Shown here one piece after another: positions 8,102 through 14,435 of a stretch of DNA of 14,435 bases. The stretch is from an uncultured bacterium. Its GTDB lineage: Bacteria; Vulcanimicrobiota; Xenobia; Xenobiales; Xenobiaceae. Under the pieces are notes generated by a model. It made no database searches and had not been told where the DNA came from. It worked only from the letters and a program-made list of their open reading frames with translations. Every line of letters begins with the position of its first letter. The first letter of the stretch is position 1. Made by a program: the position numbers and the translations under genes. The stretch is from the NCBI GenBank assembly GCA_934621605.1, contig CAKTUZ010000042.1, forward strand, positions 1-14,435. The letters are read 5' to 3'.

Positions 8102-8947
8102 ATGAACAGTATAAATCCGGCCAATATTAGCGGTTTATCTTCCATGCGAGCTTCTGCTCCCGGCGTCGCAGCTCAGCAATCGGCTGCTGCCGAGCAGCAG
8201 ACTTCCGCTTCGGCTGCCGATTCTTTTGCCCAAACTTCTGTCGATTCCGAAGCCTCTTTAAATGTCAATTTAACAAAACTTCGCGAGCAAATGGGCAGCT
8301 CAAAGGTTGAAGGTTCCGTTTCCGCCAAATGTGGCGAATGCGATCCCCCTACCGCTTCACAAGAAGCCGACCACTTGGAGCAATCGGCCGAAAAGCGTGA
8401 GGCAGCTTCAGCCAGAGGCGAGCAAGCTGCCCAGCAACTAAGAGCTAAAGCTGAGGCCTTAGAGTACAGAGTAGCCCGTTACAATTATGCCAAACAAGTA
8501 GTGGCCAATTGTCAACAGCGTGCCAAAGAACTCGAAGGCATGGGTGACTCGAGAGTTGCTCGCGGAGCGGCTATGTTGTGGAATCCTTACGCTTATGTCA
8601 TGGGACTCTCTTACGATAATTTAGGCACTTTTGAAATAGATATGGCTGAAGCTTATCTTAAGGAAGCAGCCATTTGGTCAAAAGAAATCAACGATTATAA
8701 CAGCACTCCAGAGAAAGATTTGGCTGAAGCCAAAAAGTTACGTCAGATGGCTGATCATAATGAAAAGTTAGCTGCCGAGCAAAGAGCTTTGGCTAAGCAA
8801 GAGCGTACCGAAGCAGCTCGCATTCGTTGGAGCGAAGGCGAATATAACAATATGGCCGCTGAAGCTTTAGATGCTAGCGCAGCCTCTCGGGAAGCTCAGA
8901 GTGATTCTCTTCTGAGCACTGCTTCTCAAGGACATATAGCTCGTTAG
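8102..8947 (+). CDS. Orphan Ala/Glu-rich coiled-coil protein
   Basis: I recognise no family. The 281-residue product has a disordered Ala/Ser/Gln-rich N-terminus (1-55), then long charged helices rich in Ala, Glu, Lys and Arg (about 85-150 and 178-265) likely to form coiled coils. A short aromatic insertion lies between them at about 158-178 (WNPYAYVMGLSYDN). Cysteines are C77 and C80 (CGEC) and C137; CGEC could be a redox or metal pair. No Sec signal or transmembrane segment is visible, so it is cytoplasmic or exported by a Sec-independent route. The polar, Ser/Ala-rich N-terminus resembles secreted effector or scaffold proteins, but that is speculation. AGGAG at 8091-8095 lies six bases before ATG. 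It has its own promoter and a strong terminator, which argues for real and perhaps high expression. Confidence 0.85.
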   Translation: MNSINPANISGLSSMRASAPGVAAQQSAAAEQQTSASAADSFAQTSVDSEASLNVNLTKLREQMGSSKVEGSVSAKCGECDPPTASQEADHLEQSAEKREAASARGEQAAQQLRAKAEALEYRVARYNYAKQVVANCQQRAKELEGMGDSRVARGAAMLWNPYAYVMGLSYDNLGTFEIDMAEAYLKEAAIWSKEINDYNSTPEKDLAEAKKLRQMADHNEKLAAEQRALAKQERTEAARIRWSEGEYNNMAAEALDASAASREAQSDSLLSTASQGHIAR

Positions 8948-9165
8948 CAATCAGCCCTTTTGTTCACAATAAAAGAAGATCGCTTCTCCGTTACAAAAAA
9001 AAGTGAGAGCGATCTTTTTTTGTGCTCGACAACTTTTAAACTTGCTGTTATCATGGATTCGTAAAAGGATGAGTAAAGCAGTTGAACAGTATTCTGTTCC
9101 TGTGCAGTGTGTAGTTTAGTAATAATTTCATCCGTTTCTTTCCCCACTAAGTCATTTAACTTCAT
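8944..9165 (-). CDS. Possible small protein, antisense between two orphan genes
   Basis: A 73-codon frame starts at ATG 9165 with GAGG about eight bases upstream. The first 47 residues look like a soluble helical protein (MKLNDLVGKETDEIITKLHT, then LLYSSFYESMITASLKVVE). The remainder is read through the opposite-strand terminator hairpin and is Lys/Ser/Arg-rich, which argues against a conserved C-terminus. The stop overlaps the stop region of the coiled-coil gene. No clear promoter is visible. It may be a genuine small gene or chance. Without it the 356 bases from 8948 to 9303 would hold only the terminator and the dyad at 9243. Confidence 0.3.
   Translation of the reverse strand: MKLNDLVGKETDEIITKLHTAQEQNTVQLLYSSFYESMITASLKVVEHKKRSLSLFFVTEKRSSFIVNKRADC
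8976..9021 (+). terminator. Strong intrinsic terminator after the coiled-coil gene
   Basis: AAGATCGCT plus CTC (8976-8988, one-base bulge) pairs with GAGAGCGATCTT (9005-9016), and a T7 run spans 9015-9021. The hairpin begins 29 bases after the stop codon. The loop contains an A-run and the minus strand is also T-rich after the stem, so it may work in both directions. Confidence 0.92.
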
Positions 9166-9242
9166 ATTAGTTTCCTCAGTTCGGAAGCTGTATTAAGCGT
9201 ACCCTTGTAGGTGTACTGTAAACTTTTTGGCTTAAAAATCGA

Positions 9243-9269
9243 TAATTATTGCCGAATATACAATAATTA
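9243..9269. promoter_or_regulatory. Perfect 9-bp dyad overlapping a candidate -10 box (possible operator)
   Basis: TAATTATTG at 9243-9251 and CAATAATTA at 9261-9269 are exact reverse complements separated by nine bases, giving an 18-bp centre-to-centre spacing. The right arm overlaps a TACAAT -10-like hexamer (9259-9264). The site lies about 35-60 bases before the 9304 start codon. No good -35 box accompanies it. It could be a repressor or activator site. Confidence 0.4.
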
Positions 9270-9303
9270 CAGCTAAAATCCACCGCTATCGGAGGTAATC
9301 GTT

Positions 9304-10416
9304 ATGCAAAGAAACAGCGTCAATCAACTTCTCCTTATAAAAACGTACCATTTTACTGTTTGCATACTTAGTGTCTTGATCGCGTCTATCCTCATTTCGG
9401 TTTCCTCCTTGTGCGTCATTGAAGCCGCTCAAGCTTCTAGTAGCGATCATAAACAACAAAAAAAATGCGACGTCTTGCTATTAGTCAATGCGAATTCTAC
9501 CGACATAAAAGTTAAAACTGTCAATGTTTGCTTTCGAGATCAACAAAGCATAGTTCATTTAGCAAGTGAAAAAGTAAGCTCTGAAGCTGGCCAAGCCGCT
9601 ATAATGTACAGTTTGATTCAAAATGTACCCAATGAAGCCACAGAAATGAGCGCTGCCTTTTACGATGAGAAAGGCAAGATCGTCGGTGTTACTCAGCAAG
9701 ATATTCCTGGTTTAAACTTTTCCTCTAAAGAAGCTAATACCGTCTATTGCGATTTAGTTCCTTCTGAGCAAATTTCTGCAAGAATGGAGACCAACGCCAG
9801 TTTAGTTCATCTCAATGAGAAAATGACACTTGTCATAGAAGCCATCAACAATAAAGACGGCCAAATTATAAATCTCACCGGTCTGGTTCCAGTAAGTTTC
9901 GACGAGCCAACTTTCAATTTACTTCCTTCAGGAACTTTGCAAGCTATTGCCTACAGCCACGCCAATGGAACTAAAATCAAAACTGAGCTTTCTTTAGTCA
10001 ATAAAACTATCCACTTGGAATCAGATCCTATTTTTGTCAGCAATCAAAAATTACAAGGACTTAAATTCATTGTCACTAAATACCATGCCGATAGACTCAG
10101 CCAAACTGATATTCATCTGGTAAGTTTCAATATAGAGCCTATATTCACCGCTACCGAAGGAAAAGGGCAAGTGCCTAATTTAAAAATCAGTGCCAAAGAC
10201 ATTGCCCTCTTAAAAACAGACTTTAATAAAAACCAAATAGCTATGGCTGAAGCTGCTGCCGAAGGAGATGATTTCGTTTTACACGTCCAGACAATCAAAA
10301 AAGCTGCTGAACAAAGTAAAATCGCCATACAAATAGAAGCAATTCTGGACTTAAACTCTATATCAGGCCAACCTTCTCAATTATGCCAAACTGGATTAAT
10401 CAACGTGATTCGTTAA
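9304..10416 (+). CDS. Sec-exported orphan protein
   Basis: I recognise no family. The 370-residue product starts with a long signal peptide or anchor: a positively charged N-region, a hydrophobic core at about 17-39, and a plausible signal peptidase I site after AQA at residue 44. The mature part is predominantly beta-like, with alternating hydrophobic strands and many Asn/Thr/Lys. A region at about 120-280 could be one or two immunoglobulin- or cohesin-like beta sandwiches (for example INLTGLVPVSFDEPTFNLLP). It has mature cysteines including C55 and C76 and one near the C-terminus (QLCQTG), so disulfides are possible, which would fit the nearby DsbD-type protein. GGAGGT at 9291-9296 lies seven bases before ATG. 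It stands alone and converges with scpB. Confidence 0.82.
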   Translation: MQRNSVNQLLLIKTYHFTVCILSVLIASILISVSSLCVIEAAQASSSDHKQQKKCDVLLLVNANSTDIKVKTVNVCFRDQQSIVHLASEKVSSEAGQAAIMYSLIQNVPNEATEMSAAFYDEKGKIVGVTQQDIPGLNFSSKEANTVYCDLVPSEQISARMETNASLVHLNEKMTLVIEAINNKDGQIINLTGLVPVSFDEPTFNLLPSGTLQAIAYSHANGTKIKTELSLVNKTIHLESDPIFVSNQKLQGLKFIVTKYHADRLSQTDIHLVSFNIEPIFTATEGKGQVPNLKISAKDIALLKTDFNKNQIAMAEAAAEGDDFVLHVQTIKKAAEQSKIAIQIEAILDLNSISGQPSQLCQTGLINVIR

Positions 10417-10456
10417 AATTGCACATTTTCCCAAAAGTGCCCAAAAAGCAACATTT

Positions 10457-10497
10457 AAAGCTCTTCCTTTTGTACTCTTGACGAAAGGAAGAACTTT
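10457..10497. terminator. Hairpin between convergent genes, possible terminator
   Basis: AAAG-C-TCTTCCTTT (10457-10470) pairs with AAAGGAAGA-A-CTTT (10484-10497): 13 of 14 positions pair around a 13-base loop. It lies between the exported-protein gene and scpB, which converge. No strong T-run follows on either strand, so efficiency is uncertain. A smaller hairpin, GCAC-TTTT/AAAA-GTGC, lies just before it at 10421-10440. Confidence 0.45.
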
Positions 10498-10503
10498 GTC
10501 ATC

Positions 10504-11355
10504 TTAATTATTGTTATCTTGACTATTTTCTCGACGGCTTTGCTTAGTAATTTTGGCAAACAACTTAAGCAAATCTGAACTAGGCCCATCTAAACCGATA
10601 ATGCGTTTGGCTACAACTTCGCCATCTTCCTCAGTAGATACCATTCCCACAACACCAGAAGCGCCCCCCCCTTCTGAATAAGGATTGTCTTCCGAACTTT
10701 TCTCAGAAACAGAGCTGCTATCAACAGGCAACTTCAACGGATGATCAGCCAAACGTTTGAAAAGTTCGGCCTCCATAGAAATTTCCGGTAAAGCAGCCAG
10801 CGAGTTTAATCCAAAATAACGCAAAAAATCGGCAGTAGTTCCATACTGAATAGGATGACCGGGCACTGAAGAGCGACCAACACACTTTATTAAATTTAAG
10901 TCTTCCAACTGACTTAACGGTCTATCGCTGCGAGCTCCTCGGTAGTTCTCAATCTCAGCTCTGGTGACAGGTTGCCTATAAGCAACAACAGCTAAAGTTT
11001 CCAATTGGGCCTTAGACAGACGGCGTTTACTTTCGCTGCGCAGGAAACGCTCTACCCATGGGGCGGTAAAAGAAGCGGTAGTTAAACGCCAAGCCCCTCC
11101 GGATTTAGTTAACTCCAAACCACGCGAAGCATAATTGTCAGCCAAAGATAAAAGATCTTGCTCAATTAAAATTGCAGGCCAACCTGTAGCTTCATGAATA
11201 TCATCAACTTTTAAAGGGCCAGAAGCTACAAACAAAATAGATTCTAAGATAGCTAAACGTCTACCTGGATCTAAATGAGCCAATTCATAACGCGGAGCTT
11301 TACTTCTTAAAGATTCAGGCAAGCCCCTATTTTCAGCGTAATTGAAATCATCCAT
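10504..11355 (-). CDS. scpB: Segregation and condensation protein B
   Basis: ScpB is the winged-helix (kite) subunit that dimerises and binds ScpA to form the SMC-ScpAB condensin on the chromosome. The first winged-helix domain spans about residues 30-105 (RRLAILESILFVASGPLKVD). The family signature LETLAVVAYRQPVTRAEIE is at 118-136 and VPGHPIQYGTTADFLRYFGL at 164-183. The length of 283 is above the usual 180-220 because of about 25 extra N-terminal residues and a long low-complexity Ser/Glu/Gly C-terminal extension (about 210-283). It starts four bases after the scpA stop codon with no strong ribosome binding site, so translational coupling is likely. A G8 run encodes Gly229-231 in the extension. 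Confidence 0.95.
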   Translation of the reverse strand: MDDFNYAENRGLPESLRSKAPRYELAHLDPGRRLAILESILFVASGPLKVDDIHEATGWPAILIEQDLLSLADNYASRGLELTKSGGAWRLTTASFTAPWVERFLRSESKRRLSKAQLETLAVVAYRQPVTRAEIENYRGARSDRPLSQLEDLNLIKCVGRSSVPGHPIQYGTTADFLRYFGLNSLAALPEISMEAELFKRLADHPLKLPVDSSSVSEKSSEDNPYSEGGGASGVVGMVSTEEDGEVVAKRIIGLDGPSSDLLKLFAKITKQSRRENSQDNNN

Positions 11356-11359
11356 AGCG

Positions 11360-12130
11360 TCAAATGTATATCTTCAAATCTCTGTAATCGGCAATTTGGT
11401 CGACATGAAGTTTTCCTTCTTTAACCATTTGCAATAAGGCTAAAAAAGTGACTACCACATAAGGACGACTGTAATCTTGCCTCATAAGTCCCCAAAAACT
11501 ATAAGTACGTCCTTTTTTTATTTCTTGACTCAGTTGCTCGATACGCTCGGGAACAGACACTGAGACGCGATTTAAAGTGATAGGTCTATTTACATTGCGT
11601 CCAGCTTTGCTTAAACGTTGAAAAGCAGAAGCTAGAGATTCCAACGAAACTTGCAATTCACAAGAAAAAACATCTGCTTTTTGTTGGGAAAACGAACGTA
11701 CATAACGATTTAAACAGAGCTCTTCACGCTCACCGAGCCAATCAGTCGCCTGACTTACCATAGCATAAAGGCTCAATCGCTTTACCAAGGAAACCTCTTC
11801 GCTTCCATCATTTTCTCCGGCACTTTGATCCAAAATATCAGAACTGTCCCAACTCGGCTCCGAATACTCCTCTTCATCCGGTGGCAGCAATAAACGAGAT
11901 TTAAGTTCCAAAAGTTGAGCAAAAACCAGCAAATAAGAACTTTCAATTTCAATATTGAAACTTTTCATTCTTTCCAAATATTCAAAATATTGATTAGCTA
12001 CAGCAGCCAAAGATATTTCTGTAATATCTAACTTGGCTTCACGAACCAAATGGAGCAGCAAATCTAGAGGCCCTTCAAATTGCTCTATTTGGACACAATA
12101 TTTTGAATTTGTATCTAAAACAACAGGCAT
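11360..12130 (-). CDS. scpA: Segregation and condensation protein A
   Basis: ScpA is the kleisin that bridges the SMC head domains and binds ScpB in chromosome compaction and segregation. The N-terminal signature FEGPLDLLLHLVREAKLDI is at residues 18-36, and the helix with ELKSRLLLPP is at 75-84. An acidic linker (about 85-112) and the C-terminal winged helix ending YVVVTFLALLQMVKEGKL follow. The length of 256 residues is typical. It starts nine bases after the M50 peptidase stop codon and ends four bases before scpB, so the three genes form one operon. The ribosome binding site is weak (AAGG close to ATG), which again suggests coupling. Confidence 0.96.
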   Translation of the reverse strand: MPVVLDTNSKYCVQIEQFEGPLDLLLHLVREAKLDITEISLAAVANQYFEYLERMKSFNIEIESSYLLVFAQLLELKSRLLLPPDEEEYSEPSWDSSDILDQSAGENDGSEEVSLVKRLSLYAMVSQATDWLGEREELCLNRYVRSFSQQKADVFSCELQVSLESLASAFQRLSKAGRNVNRPITLNRVSVSVPERIEQLSQEIKKGRTYSFWGLMRQDYSRPYVVVTFLALLQMVKEGKLHVDQIADYRDLKIYI

Positions 12131-12139
12131 GCCCTTATC

Positions 12140-12781
12140 TTAACCGGGCAAGCGACCAATCAGAAGATTAAGCAACGCCATGTAAATAGGACCAAGGAAT
12201 TTGGGGCCAAAGAAAACTACTGCAGCCATAAAAGTATACATAGGCACAGAGCCGACTCTAGTTTCAAAATCGCGCATTTTGTAAGCCATGTCTCTGGGGA
12301 CAAAAACTTGGAGGAACTTCCATCCGTCTAAGGGAGGGAAAGGAATCATATTAAAAATAAACAGAGCGATATTGACACTAGCTAACACTGTGAAGAAATA
12401 AGCTACTAAAGGCAAACTATCAAAGAGACCAAATTTTACCGGCAAACCAGCGCAAAGAGCCAAAAGAAAATTGGCAAAAGGCCCAGCAAAAGAACAAACG
12501 CCGCCATCAACAATAGGATCATTGAGAGATTCAGCATTGATGGCTACAGGCTTGCCCCAACCGATAATACATCTTCCCTGAGTAGCAATTAAGCTTAAGA
12601 GCAAAGCAGCCGCGCCTACCCAATCAGTATGGACTAGAGGATTTAAAGTGAGACGGCCTTCATATTTTTGGGTTGGGTCTCCTAAACGGTAAGCCATAGC
12701 GGCGTGGGCGAATTCGTGAATAGAAAAGCCCATCAAAATAGCAATAAAACCAAAAACTAATTTTATGAGAAATAAATACAA
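12140..12781 (-). CDS. Site-2 protease family (M50B) membrane metalloprotease
   Basis: This is an integral membrane zinc protease of the minimal M50B group. HEFAH at residues 22-26 gives two zinc ligands (H22, H26) and the catalytic E23; N144 and D152 in NMIPFPPLDG supply the third-ligand motif. FAGPFANF is at 98-105. At least four hydrophobic segments are visible and no PDZ domain is present; 213 residues is usual for this group. The start codon is TTG at 12781, nine bases after GGAGGG; no in-frame ATG precedes the HEFAH helix closely enough to be an alternative. Homologues of this minimal type often lie beside scpA and scpB, as here. Their substrates are mostly unknown. Confidence 0.93.
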   Translation of the reverse strand: MYLFLIKLVFGFIAILMGFSIHEFAHAAMAYRLGDPTQKYEGRLTLNPLVHTDWVGAAALLLSLIATQGRCIIGWGKPVAINAESLNDPIVDGGVCSFAGPFANFLLALCAGLPVKFGLFDSLPLVAYFFTVLASVNIALFIFNMIPFPPLDGWKFLQVFVPRDMAYKMRDFETRVGSVPMYTFMAAVVFFGPKFLGPIYMALLNLLIGRLPG

Positions 12782-12973
12782 AGCAACCAGCCCTCCGGGC
12801 TAGGGATAAAAATTTCAATGGCCTGTCTCTTTTTCAACAGTTTTATTTTCCTTCCCTTGCATCTAAGAAAATTAAAAACAGGCTAACAGCTTCTTTTCCT
12901 CAACTATTACTCGGGAAGAAAAACTGTCACCTGTCTTACCTTAGTGAGCTACATTTAAAACAAATTTTATATT
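12782..12973. other. Intergenic region between the lipoprotein gene and the M50-scpAB operon
   Basis: No gene is visible in these 192 bases. They must hold the end of the lipoprotein transcript and the operon promoter. An inverted repeat, GCCTGT at 12821-12826 and ACAGGC at 12878-12883, has a 51-base AT-rich centre and is followed on the minus strand by an AATTTTTA stretch. It could be a weak terminator. I could not identify a convincing promoter. Confidence 0.4.
12789..12801 (-). promoter_or_regulatory. Ribosome binding site inside a small GC hairpin
   Basis: In the minus-strand RNA, AGCCC-GGA-GGGCT can fold into a 5-bp hairpin whose loop and 3' arm contain the GGAGGG ribosome binding site of the M50 peptidase gene. 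If it forms, it would lower translation initiation from the TTG start. The three-base loop and short stem make this modest evidence. Confidence 0.35.
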
Positions 12974-14116
12974 CTAGAACTCACTTAAAAATATTGATCC
13001 ATCCTCACCACTTAAACCAATAGTATACCTTCTGACAGTTCCATTACCATCGGTATAAGAAATTCCGTGATTGGGAATTGTTTCAGGCAAATTCATCTCT
13101 ACAACCAGAGGCTTATGTGGCTCTAATGTATCTTGGCTGTAAATATTACAAAAAGAAAAAATAGCTTTTCCGTTTTCATCAACATCAATAAATTCTACAC
13201 TCAAAAATTTCAAATCTTTAACTGGCTTATTTACAGAAAAGACAATTCTACTAAGTTTACCACTCTGATCAGCTCTAAATTTGGTATAATCGGAGAAGTT
13301 GCCTAACACATCTTCAGCATATTGAGCCTGCATCTTAGCTATTCCTGTACCAGCATTATTGATTTGTTTATTAACTACATCGGAACGCTTTTCCGACTTA
13401 AACTGAGTTAAATCAAGGGCTGTATACATTCTCTCATAGCGCCTAATGATATCTAAGGCTATATTTTCTTCTATAGGCTTAGCATCCACAAGATTTTCAA
13501 AATGTTTACCGTTAAGATCCACCTCGTACCACTGACCTTCCCTGTAAACAACACTTTCGATACACTTAAGTTGGTTATTTTTGGCAAATATAAAGTAAGT
13601 TCGTCCGCTATAACTAGCTCCATTCGACCATTCATTGGCGATAATGATGCGCTCATTTTCATAATCGTTAATATAATAATGACGATCGCGATCGCTACTG
13701 AAGAAAATTCCTTCCGCCTGTCCACCTTTAAGCGTATAAGCGTCGATAATAACACGATCTCTAGCTTCAGGAGTTACAATCTCCTCAATAAGCAATTCAG
13801 GAGAACCGTCATCGTTAAGATCACAAAGCGTGTAACCTATGCGACCATTCTTAATAGCTGCGTTAAAACTGGTAGCGATTCTATAACTTTTATCATACTT
13901 AAACTGCTCAGGATTAAAATCACTGTCAACGAAACTTTGATACTTATCGATTATTGACTGATAAGCTTGAGGTATATTTTCCGAAGAGAAAGCTAATAAA
14001 TTTTGCTGAGTATCAGGTGCGAAAGTATCTGTTGCGGCTACAGATTTATTGACACATCCCGAAACTAAAAGACCGGCAGACAATACAAGGCTGGTAATTA
14101 AAATATGCTTTTTCAT
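12974..14116 (-). CDS. Lipoprotein with EF-hand-like DxDxDG loops
   Basis: This is an exported, lipid-anchored protein of 380 residues. The signal peptide ends in the lipobox LVSGC, with C21 as the lipidated residue. Residues 99-110 (DLNDDGSPELLI) match the calcium-binding-like loop common in bacterial surface repeat and lipoprotein families; a second similar loop is DVDENGK at 311-317. The middle (about 94-205) reads as beta strands with aromatic residues, as in small beta-propeller or VCBS-like modules. The C-terminal part (about 280-380) is also beta-rich. AAGGAG at 14132-14127 lies ten bases before ATG. It is a stand-alone minus-strand gene. Function unknown; a cell-envelope binding or sensing role is an inference from location only. 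Confidence 0.85.
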   Translation of the reverse strand: MKKHILITSLVLSAGLLVSGCVNKSVAATDTFAPDTQQNLLAFSSENIPQAYQSIIDKYQSFVDSDFNPEQFKYDKSYRIATSFNAAIKNGRIGYTLCDLNDDGSPELLIEEIVTPEARDRVIIDAYTLKGGQAEGIFFSSDRDRHYYINDYENERIIIANEWSNGASYSGRTYFIFAKNNQLKCIESVVYREGQWYEVDLNGKHFENLVDAKPIEENIALDIIRRYERMYTALDLTQFKSEKRSDVVNKQINNAGTGIAKMQAQYAEDVLGNFSDYTKFRADQSGKLSRIVFSVNKPVKDLKFLSVEFIDVDENGKAIFSFCNIYSQDTLEPHKPLVVEMNLPETIPNHGISYTDGNGTVRRYTIGLSGEDGSIFLSEF

Positions 14117-14208
14117 TTTTTATCAGCTCCTTAACTAAAGAGTCGGCCTATTTTATAGCTGACAGCCACCGCTTAGCTGCAGCAAAAACATAGTTAACGC
14201 CCACTATC

Positions 14209-14214
14209 ATTATA
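14209..14214 (-). promoter_or_regulatory. Candidate -10 box of the lipoprotein gene
   Basis: The minus strand reads a perfect TATAAT here. The expected -35 position falls inside the inverted repeat at 14222-14251 and is a poor match to TTGACA, so the promoter may need an activator or be controlled by binding at that repeat. The leader would be about 85 bases. Confidence 0.35.
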
Positions 14215-14221
14215 TTTTGGC

Positions 14222-14251
14222 AAAAGAACTAAAATACATTTTAGTTCTTTT
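14222..14251. repeat. Perfect 13-bp inverted repeat with 4-base loop
   Basis: AAAAGAACTAAAA (14222-14234) and TTTTAGTTCTTTT (14239-14251) are exact reverse complements around TACA. This may be a terminator for a minus-strand gene beyond the right edge, since the stem itself ends in T's. It may equally be an operator, because it covers the -35 region of the candidate lipoprotein promoter. Confidence 0.6.
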
Positions 14252-14361
14252 CAGTATTTTTTGTGCTTTAAGTGCGTTCATTTTATGGCTGGCAGGCATT
14301 TTATAGCGGTTGCGAGGCTAAGGTACAGGCGTCAAAGTCTCCGTTTCTCTGTCTGTTAGCT

Positions 14362-14428
14362 GCGTTTTAGCCTATAGCAAGCTTCAGGCGTTACCGAGCC
14401 TTTCGCTTTGCTATAGGCTAAACTACGC
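14362..14428. repeat. Large palindrome with 15-bp perfect arms
   Basis: TTTAGCCTATAGCAA at 14366-14380 and TTGCTATAGGCTAAA at 14408-14422 are exact reverse complements. The pairing extends inward (AGC/GCT past one bulged T, then AGGC at 14386-14389 with GCCT at 14398-14401) and outward (GCGT 14362-14365 with ACGC 14425-14428 past a 2-base bulge). Apart from the palindromes, the stretch from 14117 to 14435 holds no gene I can support. The element could be a repetitive extragenic palindrome, a mobile-element end or a structured RNA. Confidence 0.65.
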
Positions 14429-14435
14429 TTTAAAA

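Noticed and set aside
13502..13957. Plus-strand 151-codon frame antisense to the lipoprotein gene
   Set aside because: The minus-strand lipoprotein has a lipobox, ribosome binding site and EF-hand-like loops; the plus-strand frame has low-complexity Ile/Thr-rich sequence and no start signals.
14356..14435. Minus-strand open frame entering from the right edge
   Set aside because: Only about 25 codons are visible and they run through the palindrome, so the frame is probably fortuitous; the adjacent contig would decide.

Overview
The window is ordinary bacterial chromosome: compact, mostly low GC, with housekeeping genes mixed with several proteins I cannot assign to a family. There is no tRNA, rRNA, CRISPR array, transposase or phage gene. 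A Sec-exported lipoprotein, a periplasm-facing DsbD-type thiol reductant transporter and abundant GGAGG ribosome binding sites fit an uncultured, probably anaerobic or host-associated bacterium. The sequence alone does not fix the phylum.

Left part (1-4806). A minus-strand gene runs off the left edge. It encodes an N-terminal CxxC/CxxC zinc-ribbon-like domain, an acidic linker, and a tail built from 39-bp tandem repeats (13 residues each). It is divergent from metG (methionyl-tRNA synthetase, 573-2228), whose leader carries a terminator-like hairpin with possible alternative pairings. metG ends at a strong intrinsic terminator and converges with an M3-family oligoendopeptidase (pepF-like) that has an unusual 50-residue acidic tail. 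Upstream of that on the same strand is a small PaaI-type hotdog thioesterase.

Middle (4832-10416). A full-length DsbD-type protein (signal peptide, N-terminal redox domain, membrane domain, C-terminal thioredoxin domain) diverges from a cytoplasmic TPR protein. Two orphan plus-strand genes follow. One encodes a 281-residue Ala/Glu-rich coiled-coil protein with its own good sigma-70-like promoter and strong terminator. The other encodes a 370-residue Sec-exported protein whose upstream region carries a perfect 9-bp dyad. A possible 73-residue small ORF lies antisense between them.

Right part (10504-14435). On the minus strand, a site-2-protease-family (M50B) gene, scpA and scpB form a tight operon with 4-9 nt gaps. 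ScpA and ScpB are the SMC partners in chromosome segregation. scpB carries a G8 homopolymer in its C-terminal linker. Farther right is a lipoprotein with EF-hand-like DxDxDG loops, whose promoter region holds a perfect 13-bp inverted repeat. The right edge is non-coding and dominated by a large palindrome with 15-bp perfect arms.

I see no convincing new multi-gene system. The best leads are the repeat-tailed zinc-ribbon protein at the left edge, the self-contained coiled-coil gene at 8102, and the palindromes at 9243, 14222 and 14366.
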